Source of the DNA: Gammaproteobacteria bacterium
Lineage (GTDB): Bacteria > Pseudomonadota > Gammaproteobacteria > Pseudomonadales > Porticoccaceae
NCBI GenBank assembly: GCA_016708925.1
Contig: JADJET010000023.1
Location: forward strand, 1-20,650
DNA: 20,650 nt
Direction: 5' to 3'
This document shows positions 8,593 to 17,062 of the stretch, piece by piece; the stretch's first letter is position 1; every line of letters begins with the position of its first letter. The translations under genes were made by a program, and so were the position numbers. The notes beneath the pieces were generated by a model. The model searched no databases. It was not told the DNA's origin and saw only the letters and a program-made list of their open reading frames with translations.

Positions 8593-9471
8593 TCAGACTG
8601 CCGCGTCGGGAATCACGATCTGTTCCGCCATCCGGTGGATCTCGCGGTACAGCGGCTCGGGGTCCGCCGTCAGTGCAAACAGGATGACCTGATCGACGCC
8701 CGCGTCGCGATAGCGCTTCAGCATGTCGAGGTCGCAGGGTGCGCCGTAGGGCGATACCGCGATCTGGATATCCTGCAGCGTGCGTCCTTCCACATTGAGC
8801 AATTCGCTGAGTTGTTTGAGATGCGCAGGCACATCCTCCGGCAGCAGTTTGACGCCGTACCAGCCTTGGCCGAAGCGCGCGACCCGGGTCAGCGCGGCTT
8901 TGCTCTCACCGCCGAACCACAGCGGGGGATAGGGTTTCTGTACCGGCTTGGGGCCTTGCACGCAGGGCGGCAGGTTGTAGAACTCGCCGCTGTAGCGGGA
9001 GGTTTCGTCGCACCACAGCGTCTGCAAAACTTTGATGTAGTCGGCGGTACGCGCGCCGCGGCGCTCGAAGGGTACGTTGAGCGCGGCGAATTCCTCGGCG
9101 AGCCAGCCGACACCGATACCGAGGTCGAGGCGTCCGTCGGAGATCACATCCACGTCCGCCGCCTGCTTGGCGAAATAGACCGGATTGCGCTGCGGCAGGA
9201 TGGTGATGCCGGTGGCGAGGCGAATTCGGCTGGTATGTCCCGCGAGAAACGCCAGCGCGGTGAAGGGCTCCAGCGGCACATGGTGCGGGTCGAGCGGTAC
9301 CTTGCCGTTGTCGGCGTAGGGGTAGGGCGATGCGTAGCTTTCGAACAGCAGTACATGTTCGGGCACCCAGAACGAATGGAAGCCCGCGTCCTCCACCAGT
9401 CGGGCGGTCTTCATCATGTGCGCCGCGGTGGCGGACTGGCCGGCAAAGACGCCCTGTAAACCGATTTTCAT
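8593..9471 (-). CDS. Luciferase-like oxidoreductase, probably F420- or FMN-dependent
   Basis: One of the few uninterrupted genes here: 292 codons from ATG 9471-9469 to TGA 8595-8593, with AAGGAG seven bases upstream. It begins MKIGLQGVFAGQS and carries VEDAGFHSFWVPEHVL, RIRLATGITILPQRNPV, AADVDVISDGRLDLGIGVGW and PVQKPYPPLWFGG. Together these match the TIGR03619-like, F420-dependent branch of the luciferase family. The barrel is complete, including the C-terminal GVDQVILFAL strand. It is only distantly similar to the following luciferase-like gene (the two differ throughout), so they are not a simple duplication. They could act on related substrates or form a two-component oxidase. Cofactor choice is inferred from family resemblance only. 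Confidence 0.92.
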   Translation of the reverse strand: MKIGLQGVFAGQSATAAHMMKTARLVEDAGFHSFWVPEHVLLFESYASPYPYADNGKVPLDPHHVPLEPFTALAFLAGHTSRIRLATGITILPQRNPVYFAKQAADVDVISDGRLDLGIGVGWLAEEFAALNVPFERRGARTADYIKVLQTLWCDETSRYSGEFYNLPPCVQGPKPVQKPYPPLWFGGESKAALTRVARFGQGWYGVKLLPEDVPAHLKQLSELLNVEGRTLQDIQIAVSPYGAPCDLDMLKRYRDAGVDQVILFALTADPEPLYREIHRMAEQIVIPDAAV

Positions 9472-9543
9472 GTTGTTCTCCTTTATTGTGTTTTGTTGTG
9501 GAAATTTTCGGCGCTGGCAATTTTGCGCAGTTTGCTCCGGTCG

Positions 9544-9958
9544 TCAGTGAATGCGTGGTTTCGGTGGCGTCGGACCGGGTACCGCGGAATGGTGCACCGG
9601 GCCGGCATGGTGAAGAATCATCTTGTAGACACCGTTTTCAAGCGCGAAGCCATTGGCTTGCCAGCAGCACCGCGTCCGGTTGCGCCTTGTTCCATTCGTA
9701 GCAGGTGAGTAGCGCGACATCGCCGAAATGCAGAATGCTTTCAACCTGATGTTCGAGCATGGGTGAGCGCGGATTGGTGAGAATGTCGTGCCAGCTGGCG
9801 AGTACCTGTTCGCGGATGGCGAGGGGTGCCGCGCCCGGGTGAATGCACAGAACCGGCAAGCGCAGCGCCCACACACGATCCATGGCGGCGAGATCCCGGT
9901 CCAGAAAAGCCTGGTAAAAGGCGAAATTGGCGCGCTGGATGGCGTCGTCGGTGGACAT
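9544..9958 (-). CDS. SnoaL/NTF2-like small protein
   Basis: About 137 residues forming one NTF2/SnoaL-type cone fold: IQRANFAFYQAFLDRDLAAM, then LPVLCIHPGAAPLAIREQVL, ILTNPRSPMLEHQVESI, FGDVALLTCYEW and, after a one-base frameshift near 9660, NGFALENGVYKMILHHAGPV followed by HH. Proteins of this fold are small isomerases, cyclases or binding proteins. The HPG and paired His at the end are conserved in a branch of unknown function. The ATG at 9958-9956 was chosen because GGGGAGG lies ten bases upstream, inside the end of cinA. The gap to cinA is only seven bases, so translation is probably coupled. The stop is TGA at 9546-9544. Confidence 0.82.
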
Positions 9959-9965
9959 GGTTGCG

Positions 9966-11234
9966 TCAGCCTCCCCGGGTTGCAAGCCGCTGCCGGCGGC
10001 GCTCGGCGAGCCAGTCTTCCATCAGCCAGCGCAGGCCGTGGGAGACGGCGGCCTGACGCACGCGCTCGCGGCCTTGCAGCAGATTCAGGCGTTGTGCCTG
10101 GCGCTGCTGGCATCGGCTTTCGCCATCCAGACGGTGCCGACGTTTCCGCGTCGCTGCTGCCATCCGGGCCGGCGACACCGGCTAAGCTGAGACCGAGGTC
10201 AGCTTGCAAGCGGGCGCGCGCACCCGTGGCCATCTGGCGCGACGCTTTCCGACACCGCACCATGCATCGCGGAGGTCGTTCGCCCGGACGCCGAGCAGCT
10301 TCTTCCACCGCGTTGGCGCAGGGACACCACCCGCGCCGACGAAGCAGGCGGACGCGCCGGGGGCATCGGTGATGACTTCTGCGGCAGGCGCTGGTGCAGG
10401 ATTCGGCGAGCGCCAGCGTGAGTCCGCGCTCGCGCATGAAGCGGGCGAACAGCTGGATGATGGACTCCGCGAAAAGTCCACCAGATAGTCGCCCGTGTGT
10501 TCGGCAGCGAAAGCGCACAGGGCTTGCGCCTTGTCCGCCGGTGGCTGGTACAGCTTGACTTCGATTTCGGGAAATCCTGGCGAAACTCACCGGCCCCCAG
10601 CGTTTCGACCAGGGTTCTAGCAGTTCCGATAAATGCGATTCGCCGGCGCCGAGAAAACGGATGAACAGGTTTTCTTCGGACGAATTTGCAGCGGCGACCT
10701 GATCGAGGTGGGCGAGCAACATCGGTTGCAGTTCGCGCGGCGGGCCGGGCAGGGCGACGATGGTCTTGCGCACGCCGTTGCGCGCGAAGCTGCAACTGAA
10801 ACCGGGTGCGGTGCCGTTAAGGTTGGGCAGCACGGTCGCCCCGATCGGGAACATGGCCTGCTTGCGATTGTTCGCGGTCGCTTCCAGATGGTATTTTTGA
10901 AACAGCGCGACGATGGCCTGCCAGCTCGGTTCGTGAAAGAAGGTGCCGACCCCGCGACTTGGCGGCCACTTCGGTGGTGAGATCGTCGTCGGTCGGCCCG
11001 AGGCCACCCACTGATGAACAGATAGTCGGCGCGTTCGAGCGCGGTGCGCATCACGAAGGCGAGGATCTTCGCGGCGGTCGCCCGCCGTCATCATCAACTG
11101 CACGGCAAGCCACGCTCGCCGAGCGCAGTGGCTAGAAAATGATTGTTGGAATCGAAAATCTCGTCGCGGAGAACTTCTTCGCCGGTGCTCACCAGACAGG
11201 CCGTGATTTTTGGCGGGGTTTTGTGGGCGGTCAT
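9966..11234 (-). CDS. cinA: CinA-family protein (nicotinamide-nucleotide amidohydrolase / ADP-ribose pyrophosphatase type)
   Basis: About 423 codons, the usual length for full CinA. The N-terminal MoCF-like domain begins MTAHKTPPKITACLVSTGEE and carries ALERADYLFISG and GGLGPTDDDLTTEVAAK, PNLNGTAPGFS and the KTIVALPGPPRELQPMLLAH motif. The C-terminal PncC-type deamidase domain is spread over three frames: LTLALAESCT (catalytic Ser), ITDAPGASA.F, ARLQADLGLSLAGVAGPDG and a closing REKVR/RERVRQAAVSHGLRWL helix. PncC converts NMN to nicotinate mononucleotide in NAD salvage; the N-terminal domain can hydrolyse ADP-ribose. The start ATG (11234-11232) overlaps the esterase stop as ATGA. At least four indels, near 11080, 10960, 10580 and 10300, break the frame. 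Named CinA for competence, but here a metabolite-repair role fits better. Confidence 0.88.
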
Positions 11235-11900
11235 GGGTTGCTCCAGCGCAGTTGCAGCCAGGTCGAAATATCGGCGATCTCCCGCGCGCAGACTTCGTGG
11301 GCCATGGGATAGCTATGGTAAGCGGGGGCGTAACCCAACGCGCGCAGCGCGACTACGGTGCGCTGGCCCATCAGCTCCGGCACCATAGGGTCGTGGCTGC
11401 CGTGCAGCACCAGGATCGGGAGACCCCTGTTGGCCGCATGGGGGACGATCGTGTCGTGGGTCGCGAAATACGTCGACATCGCCAGCAAACCCGCCAGCGG
11501 CTCGGGATAGGCGAGGGCGGTTTGCAGCGCCACCGCACCGCCCTGGGAAAAACCCGAGGCACGATGCGCCGGGTATCCACGCCGCGCGACTCCGTTCGAT
11601 CAAGGCCGCAACGGCTGCGGCGGAAGCCAGCAATTGGCTGTTGTCGATCTGACGGTCGATATCGAGAGCCAGAATGTCGTACCAGGCCGGCATCCGCATC
11701 CCGCCGTTGATGGTGACGGGAAGCGTCGGCGCGTGGGGAAATACAAAGCGCACCGCGAGGCTCTCCGGCAGTTTGAGCTCGGGCACGATGGGTGCGAAAT
11801 CGTGGCCGTCGGCACCCAGGCCGTGCAGCCAGATGACGGCGGCGTCGGCGGGGCGCACGGACTTGTGCGGTTCGATCTCGATGCAGGGCAGCAGACTCAT
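11231..11900 (-). CDS. Carboxylesterase / phospholipase-type alpha/beta hydrolase
   Basis: A small esterase of about 223 residues, the normal length for the Abhydrolase_2 (EstB/acyl-protein thioesterase-like) family. It starts MSLLPCIEIEPHKSVRPADA and has VIWLHGLGADGHDFAP (oxyanion loop), FVFPHAPTLPVTINGG and MRMPAWYDI. After indels near 11555 (a C-run and a T-run) it reads GFSQGGAVALQTALAYPEP, where Ser is the nucleophile. The triad is completed by Asp in LVLHGSHDPMVP and His in YPMAHEVCAREI. It ends LQLRWSNP with TGA 11233-11231. Both ends overlap neighbours in ATGA junctions. Such enzymes cleave short or medium acyl esters in the cytoplasm; the substrate is unknown. Confidence 0.93.
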
Positions 11901-12510
11901 GGCGGGTGGTGGCGGCGGTCAGGTGCGGGCGGACGATGTCGGCGAAGCTGTTGAGCACGCTCAGGGTCAGGCCCCAGATCACCTGGTCGCGGAACTGAAT
12001 GCCCGGAAAGGTCGTGGCAACGCCACCGATGGGATAGTCGAGCTCGGTGGCGGCGCTGGCGGCGAACAGGTGGCGCAAGGCGAGTACCAGAACACACCGC
12101 CTACTTACGGCGTGGCCAGCGCGGTCCAGGATCGCGCTGCCGGTGCCGATGTAGTAGACGAAGGGCGACAGCGTGAGGCTGTTTTGATGTCCGGGCGCAC
12201 CACCCGCGTATCGGAAGTGGACCGATGCGGTGATCGGCGGCGAGGCTGAGCCCGATTTCCAGGTCTCCGACTCGCGCTCGGCGACGTCGTGGGCATTGGT
12301 CGTCGCGGCCCGCGCGTCCGCCCGGAAACGCGACTTGCCCGGACCAGGGTCGCCCGCGCGTTCGGCGCGGCGGATGAAACAGACTTTGAGGGTCATCCCC
12401 GCCGCTCTGGCCAGAATCATGGCGACGGCGGCCTGAGGCGCGGGTTCGAAGGCGGCGGGCAGATGCGTGCGATGCGCAGCGCGGTGCGAATCTGATCAAC
12501 GGTAATCCAT
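11897..12510 (-). CDS. NUDIX hydrolase, CoA pyrophosphatase-like
   Basis: First gene of the operon, about 204 residues, the normal size for the CoA-pyrophosphatase (NudL-like) NUDIX group. The chosen ATG at 12510-12508 begins the text (M)ITVDQIRTALRIA, and indels near 12470, 12320 and 12260 scatter the rest. Recognisable pieces are VAMILARAAGMTLKVCFIRR, RAERAGDPWSGQVAFPGGR, NAHDVAERE.ETW.(E)IGLSL, SLTLSPFVYYIG and YPIGGVATTFPGIQFRDQVI followed by WGLT. The GG-R-(spacer)-RE-ETWEEIGL pattern is the NUDIX box that binds the metal ions. The enzyme would cleave CoA, acyl-CoA or a similar dinucleotide. It stops at TGA 11899-11897, in an ATGA overlap with the esterase. Confidence 0.85.
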
Positions 12511-12776
12511 GGCGTCTCGTCGGGTTTTCGTAGTGAAGGCTTCGGTTGCTGCATCGGCAGGCGGCGCAGTATACGAACTGGAGTCGGCTCAGACCGCGAG
12601 ATGCCGTCCGCCGCTCCGCCGTTTTATGCGCCCCGCGACCCTTTTCAACAAACTTCTGATGGTTTGGCCCGATCTTACACTGCCCGGACACCAGCACAAG
12701 GCAGCGTTGCTGCCGGGATGGTCCGCGTATAGCATCCCATCTTCGACAATAACGACGAGCCGCCCCGAGGTGCCCA
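12511..12776. promoter_or_regulatory. Divergent control region between the NUDIX operon and the epoxide hydrolase
   Basis: This 266-bp gap must hold promoters for both directions. For the minus strand, TATACT (12574-12569) lies about 59 bases before the NUDIX start and matches the -10 consensus at five of six places, but its -35 is weak. A second minus pair is TTGAAA (12648-12643) and TAAAAC (12626-12621), 16 bases apart. For the plus strand, TTGCTG (12707-12712) and TATAGC (12728-12733) are 15 bases apart, a little short. GAGGTG ends four bases before the ATG at 12777 and is a good ribosome site for the epoxide hydrolase. No clear operator palindrome was seen. Confidence 0.3.
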
Positions 12777-13915
12777 TGAACGCCGCCATCCGACCTTTCC
12801 GCATCGCGGTTCCCGACGCTGTGCTCACCGATCTTCACGAGCGCCTCGCCCGCGCGCGCTGGCCCGAGAAAGAGGTTGTCGACGACTGGTCGCAGGGGAT
12901 CCCGCCTTCGCCTATGTGCGGGGAGGTTTGCGATTACTGGCGGACCCGTTAGCGACTGGCGCGCGCGGAGGCGTGACTCAACCGATACGACCAGTTCGTG
13001 ACCGAACCCGATGGCGTCGATATTCATTTCATTCACCAGCGCTCACCCCACCCCAAATGCGCGGCCGCTGCTCATTACCCACGGCTGGCCAGGCTCCATT
13101 GTCGAGTTCCACAAGGTGATCGAACCTCTGGTGGACCCGGTCGCCCACGCCGGCGATGCGGCACACCGCTTCATGGCAGGTTCCCCGCACTACCAGGCTA
13201 CGGGTTTTCCGGCAAACCGACCACCACCGGCTGGAACATCGAGCAGAAGATCCGCGCGAGTGGAACGGGCTGATGCTGCGACCGGGATACGACGCTACCT
13301 GGCCCCAGGGCGGTGACTGGAGCGCCGCGGTGACCACCGCGATCGGGATGCAGAATCTGGGCACTGCCAGCGATCACCTCAACATGGTGATCGTGCGAGC
13401 CCGAACCCGCCACTTTCGACGACCTCACGCCCCTGGAAAGGGCGTTCGCCGGCATGCAGCACTCCCAAGGACTGGGATTCCGGCTATTCGAAAGAGCAAG
13501 CACCAAGGCCATCGGACCGTGGGTTACGCGCTGGTCGATCCCGTGGGGCAGGCGCCTCCGGATTCTCGAAAAATACTGGACCTGGACCGACTGGCGACGG
13601 CCATCCTGAGGAATGTGTCAATCCCGCGACGAGCCGCTCGACAACATCAGCGTTCTACTGGTGTGACGGCGAGCGCGGCGTCCTCCGCGCGAGCTGTATT
13701 GGGAGAGCTTCAACAGCCTGTCGCGCGATCCAGTCGAACCTTGCCACCGGACGCAGCATTTACCCCAAGGAGATTTTCCGCAGCTTCCGCGGCGCTGGGC
13801 CGAGCGCCGTTTCAAGCTGATTCACTGGAACGAACTTGGATCGCGGTGGGCATTTCAGGCTTTCGAACGGCCGGAAGTCTTTATCAAAGAAGTACGCTTG
13901 TTTTCGGGGGGTTGA
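12777..13915 (+). CDS. Epoxide hydrolase with N-terminal EHN domain (frameshifted)
   Basis: About 379 codons, the normal size for juvenile-hormone/microsomal-type epoxide hydrolases. The N-terminal EHN domain reads IRPFRIAVPDAVLTDLHERL, ARARWPEKEV and DDWSQGIP, then a CDYWRTRYDWR-like helix. The alpha/beta-hydrolase part shows GVDIHFIHQRSPHPNARPLL-like text, LLITHGWPGSIVEFHKVIEP, LPGYGFSGKPTTTGWNIEQ and QGGDWSAAVTTAIG, whose Asp is the nucleophile. HLNMVIVR follows, and near the end HWNELDRGGHFRLFERPEVF supplies the catalytic His. These lie in three frames because of at least eight indels. It ends FIKEVRLFSGG with TGA 13913-13915. The enzyme opens epoxides to diols, a fitting partner for the oxygenase-like genes of the divergent operon. 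Confidence 0.9.
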
Positions 13916-14040
13916 AAGCGGGCTGAACACAACGACAAGCGATGGCGCGGGCGCGGCACAGCGCAACGCCGGACGTCCTGCCTCCGGACAATCACCGCAC
14001 ACCGCCGTGCGTACGTCGGTCGGTGGATGGGGAAACAGCT

Positions 14041-14065
14041 CGGCCTCAAATACGAAGTGCAACAC
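14041..14065 (+). repeat. Left terminal inverted repeat of the IS30 element
   Basis: Reads CGGCCTCAAATACGAAGTGC followed by AACAC. About 18 of 25 positions agree with the complement of 15124-15148, with the cores TCAA, CGAAG and AACA shared. The TGCAACAC at its inner side is also repeated inverted as GTGTTGCA at 14082-14089, close to the transposase start. Confidence 0.6.
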
Positions 14066-14081
14066 TTGCCGGGAGGTAATT

Positions 14082-15143
14082 GTGTTGCAATGGGCTAACG
14101 AACACAAACACCTGAGCTGTGAAGGAACACGCGATGATCCAGTGCACTGAGCAGGCTGACGCTGCGGGCAATTGCCCAGCGTGCAGCGCGCGCCGAGTTC
14201 GATCAGCCGCGAGTTGGTATGCGCCTAATGGCTGGAGCAACCGGCCACGGTGCCCAGGGGCGTCCACCGGTGGCGTGGCGGCCTCATGCACCCGCTGGCC
14301 CAGCACGCGCCGATGCCTTGGCGACGCTGGCGATGTCCCCGCGCCTGGCGCGGGACGGCCCCACTGGGAGCCACGATGGGGACGCTTTGCTGCGAGCGCT
14401 CCATCTGCTCAACAGGTCGCAGGCACATTGCGATGCACGAACCCGGACGAGCCGACCCTTCAGGTCAGTCACGAGACGATTCACGCGCTCTACCGCCATG
14501 CCGCGCGGCGTGTTGCGTACCGAGCTGACGCCTGCCTGCGGCAAGCGCGCAAGTCGCCGGCCACGCGCCCGGGCGAGGATCGTCGGGGTACCATCCTAAC
14601 ATGACCAGCATCCATCTGCGGCCCCAGAGATCGATGCGCCGCATCATCCCCGGCCATTGGGAAGGCGATCTGATCAGGGCGGCGCGCAACGCGTCCGCCG
14701 TCGGTACCCTGGTCGAGCGAAACCACGCTGTTTGTGACCTTGGCCAGGCTGGACAACGCCAGCGCTGCTGCGCCGTCTCCGCTTCAGTACCAACCTCAAT
14801 CGGGTCGCTGCGCAGCGACGCCTTTCCATGACCCACGATCAAGGGCGCGGAGATGGCGCACCACGCGCGGCTGTCCGAACTCACCGGCGTTACGGTCTCA
14901 CTTCTGGCGACCCGCACAGACCCTGGCAACGGGGCATCAACGAAAACACCAATGGCCTGCTGCGTCAGTATTTCCCAAGGATGGACTCTCTCCGGTTTCA
15001 CTCAGGCGAACTCGATGCCGTGGCCCGGCAACTCAACACGCGACCGCGAAAACCCTCGGCTGGAAGTGTCCCGCCGAACTTGTTCATGCCAGAGTCCTTC
15101 GACTGGCTTAAAACATCATCAACTTGTTTGCCTTCGGACTTGA
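14082..15143 (+). CDS. IS30-family transposase (frameshifted)
   Basis: About 354 codons. A GTG at 14082-14084 sits five bases after GGAGG and opens a frame reading LQWANEHKHLSCE without any repair; an ATG at 14090 needs one base removed. Next come helix-turn-helix text (LTLRAIAQRVQRAPS and SISREL), QQ-AGTLRC-NPDEPTLQVS, HETI and then the DDE core. GHWEGDLI (about 14656-14680) holds the first Asp, a (T/M)T-DQGREMAHHARLSEL segment (about 14828) the second, and WQRGINENTNGLLRQYFP (about 14930-14980) the Glu. The tail ELDAVARQLNTRPRKTLGW is a classic IS30 ending. The stop TGA (15141-15143) falls within the right inverted repeat. At least eight indels break the frame. Confidence 0.85.
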
Positions 15144-15148
15144 AACCG
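15124..15148 (-). repeat. Right terminal inverted repeat of the IS30 element
   Basis: On the plus strand it reads TTGTTTGCCTTCGGACTTGA followed by AACCG, the imperfect complement of 14041-14065. It contains the transposase stop codon. Confidence 0.6.
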
Positions 15149-15407
15149 CCCAGCCTCTGGTCAGATGTCAGCAAGCTGTCGCGATGCCACCTGGCGGGAC
15201 TGAAGTTGAGCGACAAGCGCGGCGTTGCGGAGATGACTGGGCGGGGGTTGCACCGGTCTTCACGTCCGCGTTCACTATTGAGTGCCACCCGCCTTTCGCA
15301 CCGGCTTTTCGCCCCGTCCACCGGTGGGCGCAACGGGCTTTCCACGCCGTTTCACGCACCCCCGGCACCCGGTTTGCCCACCCTCTGCCTGATGAGAAAG
15401 GTCTGCG
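15149..15407 (+). promoter_or_regulatory. Intergenic region upstream of pyrG
   Basis: No coding sequence could be supported in these 259 bases between the IS30 element and pyrG, so the pyrG promoter is expected here or in the IS30 end. A perfect palindrome CCACCGGTGG lies at 15318-15327. GAGAAAGGT ends six bases before the pyrG ATG and is its ribosome binding site. No convincing -35/-10 pair was found. Confidence 0.3.
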
Positions 15408-17062
15408 ATGACGCGCTTCATTTCGTAACCGGTGGGGGTGGTGTCATCCCTTGGCAAGGCGTGAACGCGGCGGCCTCGCTGGGGGGCTGCTGGAGGCGAG
15501 GGGCTTCAAGGTCACAGGTGCTCAAGCTCGATCCTTACCTCAATGTGGACCCGGGCACCGATGAGTCGTTCCAGCACGGCGAGGTGTTCAGTTCACCGAG
15601 GACGGCGCCGAGACCGATCTGGATCTGGGGCCACTACGAGCGTTTTCTCAACGCCCGCATGTCCAGCAAGAACAATTTCACCGCCGGGCAGATCTACGAA
15701 ACCATCCTGCGCCGCGAGCGCCGCGGCGACTATCTCGGCGGCACCGTGCAGGTGATCCCCCATGTCACCGACAGATCAAGCGGCGCATCCTGGCGGGCGG
15801 GGAGAGCGCGGACATCACGCTGGTGGAGATTGGCGGCACTGTGGGCGACATCGAGTCGCAGCCGTTTCTGGAAGCCATCCGCCAGCTCCAAGGTGGAGCT
15901 GGGTTCGCAGTTCGCTGCTGATACATCTCACGCTGGTGCCCTATATCGCCACCGCTCGGCGAGACCAAGACCAGCCTACCAGCATTCGGTGAAGGAATTG
16001 CGCTCCATCGGCCTGCAACCCGATGTGCTGGTGTGCCGCTCGGAAGTGGCGATCGACGACGCGTCGCGGCGCAAGATCGCGCTCTTCACCAGCGTCGAGG
16101 AGCGCGCCGTAGTGCCGCTGATGGATGCCGAGAGCATCTATTCGATCCCCCGCCATCTGTACGAGTGGGGACTGGATAGTTCGTGGAGAAATTCCGCTTT
16201 CCCGACCGGCCCATCGATCTGTCGCAGTGGGATCTGGTGGTAGGAAACCAGCGCCACCCCGAACACGAAGTGGTGATCGCCATGGTGGGCAAATACATGG
16301 ATCTGCTGGATGCGTACAAGTCGCTCAACGAAGCCTTGGGCATGCCGGCATCCACAACCGGACCGGGTGGTGATTCACCACATCGACTCCGGAACTGCTC
16401 GATGAGGGGCAATCCGCTGAGTCCGCTTGCCGGCTGCCACGGCATTCTGGTACCGGGCGGGTTCGGCGAGCGCGGCGTCGAGGGCAAGATTCGCGCGGTG
16501 CGCCATGCCCGCGAGCAGCGCATTCCTACCTCGGCATCTGTCTGGGCATGCAGGTGGCGGTGATCGAATTCGCGCGCAATGTGGTCGGCTTGGTGGGTGC
16601 CAGCAGCACCGGGTTCGACCGCAACACGCCGCATCCGGTGATCGGCCTGATCACCGAGTGGACCGACCGGGAGGTCATGTCGAGACCCGCTCCGAAGCTT
16701 TCGACTACGGCGGCACGATGCGTCTGGGCGCGCAGGAGGCGCGGCTGGTGGCCGGGTCGCGGGCGCGCGCCGCGTACGGCAAGGATGTGATCGTCGAGCG
16801 CCACCGCCACCGCTACGAGGTGAACAACAAGTACATCGGCGTGATCCAGGCGGCCGGCATGAAGGTGGGCGGCTGGTCCGCCGACGAATCCCTGGTGGAG
16901 ACCATCGAGTTGCCCGATCATCCCTGGTTCTTCGCCTGCCAGTTCCACCCCGAATTCACCTCCACGCCGCGCACCGGGCACCCGCTGTTCTCGGGCTTCA
17001 TTCAGGCGTGCCTGAAAGCCGCCGGCGTTGTGCCTGCCGCCGCCACCGGAACCGATCGATGA
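15408..17062 (+). CDS. pyrG: CTP synthase (frameshifted by indels)
   Basis: CTP synthase turns UTP, ATP and glutamine into CTP, the last step of pyrimidine nucleotide synthesis. About 551 codons, the usual length. The start reads MTRFI-(F)VTGG.VVSSLGKG, with a lost T and an extra G in two homopolymers. The synthase domain carries LKLDPYLNVDPGT, FQHGEVF, GHYERFLNARMSSKNNFTAG, QIYETILRRERRGDYLGGTV and ESADITLVEIGGTVGDIESQ. The glutaminase domain has PGGFGERGVEGKI, YLGICLGMQVAVIEFARN with the catalytic Cys (about 16540), and FHPEFTSTP (about 16943-16969) with the His and Glu of the triad. Its TGA (17060-17062) overlaps the kdsA ATG. At least twelve indels are needed to restore one frame, so I take them as sequence errors in an essential gene. 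Confidence 0.97.

Larger units (their letters stand above)
14041..15148 (+). mobile_element. IS30-family insertion sequence, complete
   Basis: An element of about 1.1 kb containing one transposase gene between imperfect terminal inverted repeats. The left end CGGCCTCAAATACGAAGTGC (14041 on) matches the complement of the right end, CGGTTTCAAGTCCGAAGGCA (15148 backwards), at most positions. The size, the single DDE gene and its product all fit IS30. The flanking target duplication (2-3 bp in this family) cannot be fixed, given the sequence errors. From 13916 to 14040, between the epoxide hydrolase and the element, I see no gene. Confidence 0.82.

Noticed and set aside
7448..8593. The two luciferase-like genes as a tandem duplication or LuxAB
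   Set aside because: They differ in motifs and length along the whole barrel and there are no lux partner genes, so light production is not supported.
9544..11103. A 519-codon open frame on the minus strand
   Set aside because: It strings together parts of cinA and the SnoaL-like gene by frameshift error; the two families and their own start and stop signals are clear.
11371..12420. A 349-codon minus-strand open frame across the NUDIX and esterase genes
   Set aside because: It is a chimera: it begins in the NUDIX frame and reads through the lost stop into the wrong frame of the esterase.
12101..13036. A 311-codon minus-strand open frame opposite the epoxide hydrolase start
   Set aside because: It covers the wrong strand of the EHN domain and picks up NUDIX pieces only at its end; low-complexity Arg/Ala composition.
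15318..15327. CCACCGGTGG palindrome upstream of pyrG as an operator
   Set aside because: Ten-base palindromes are common in GC-rich DNA, and it has no partner copy nearby.
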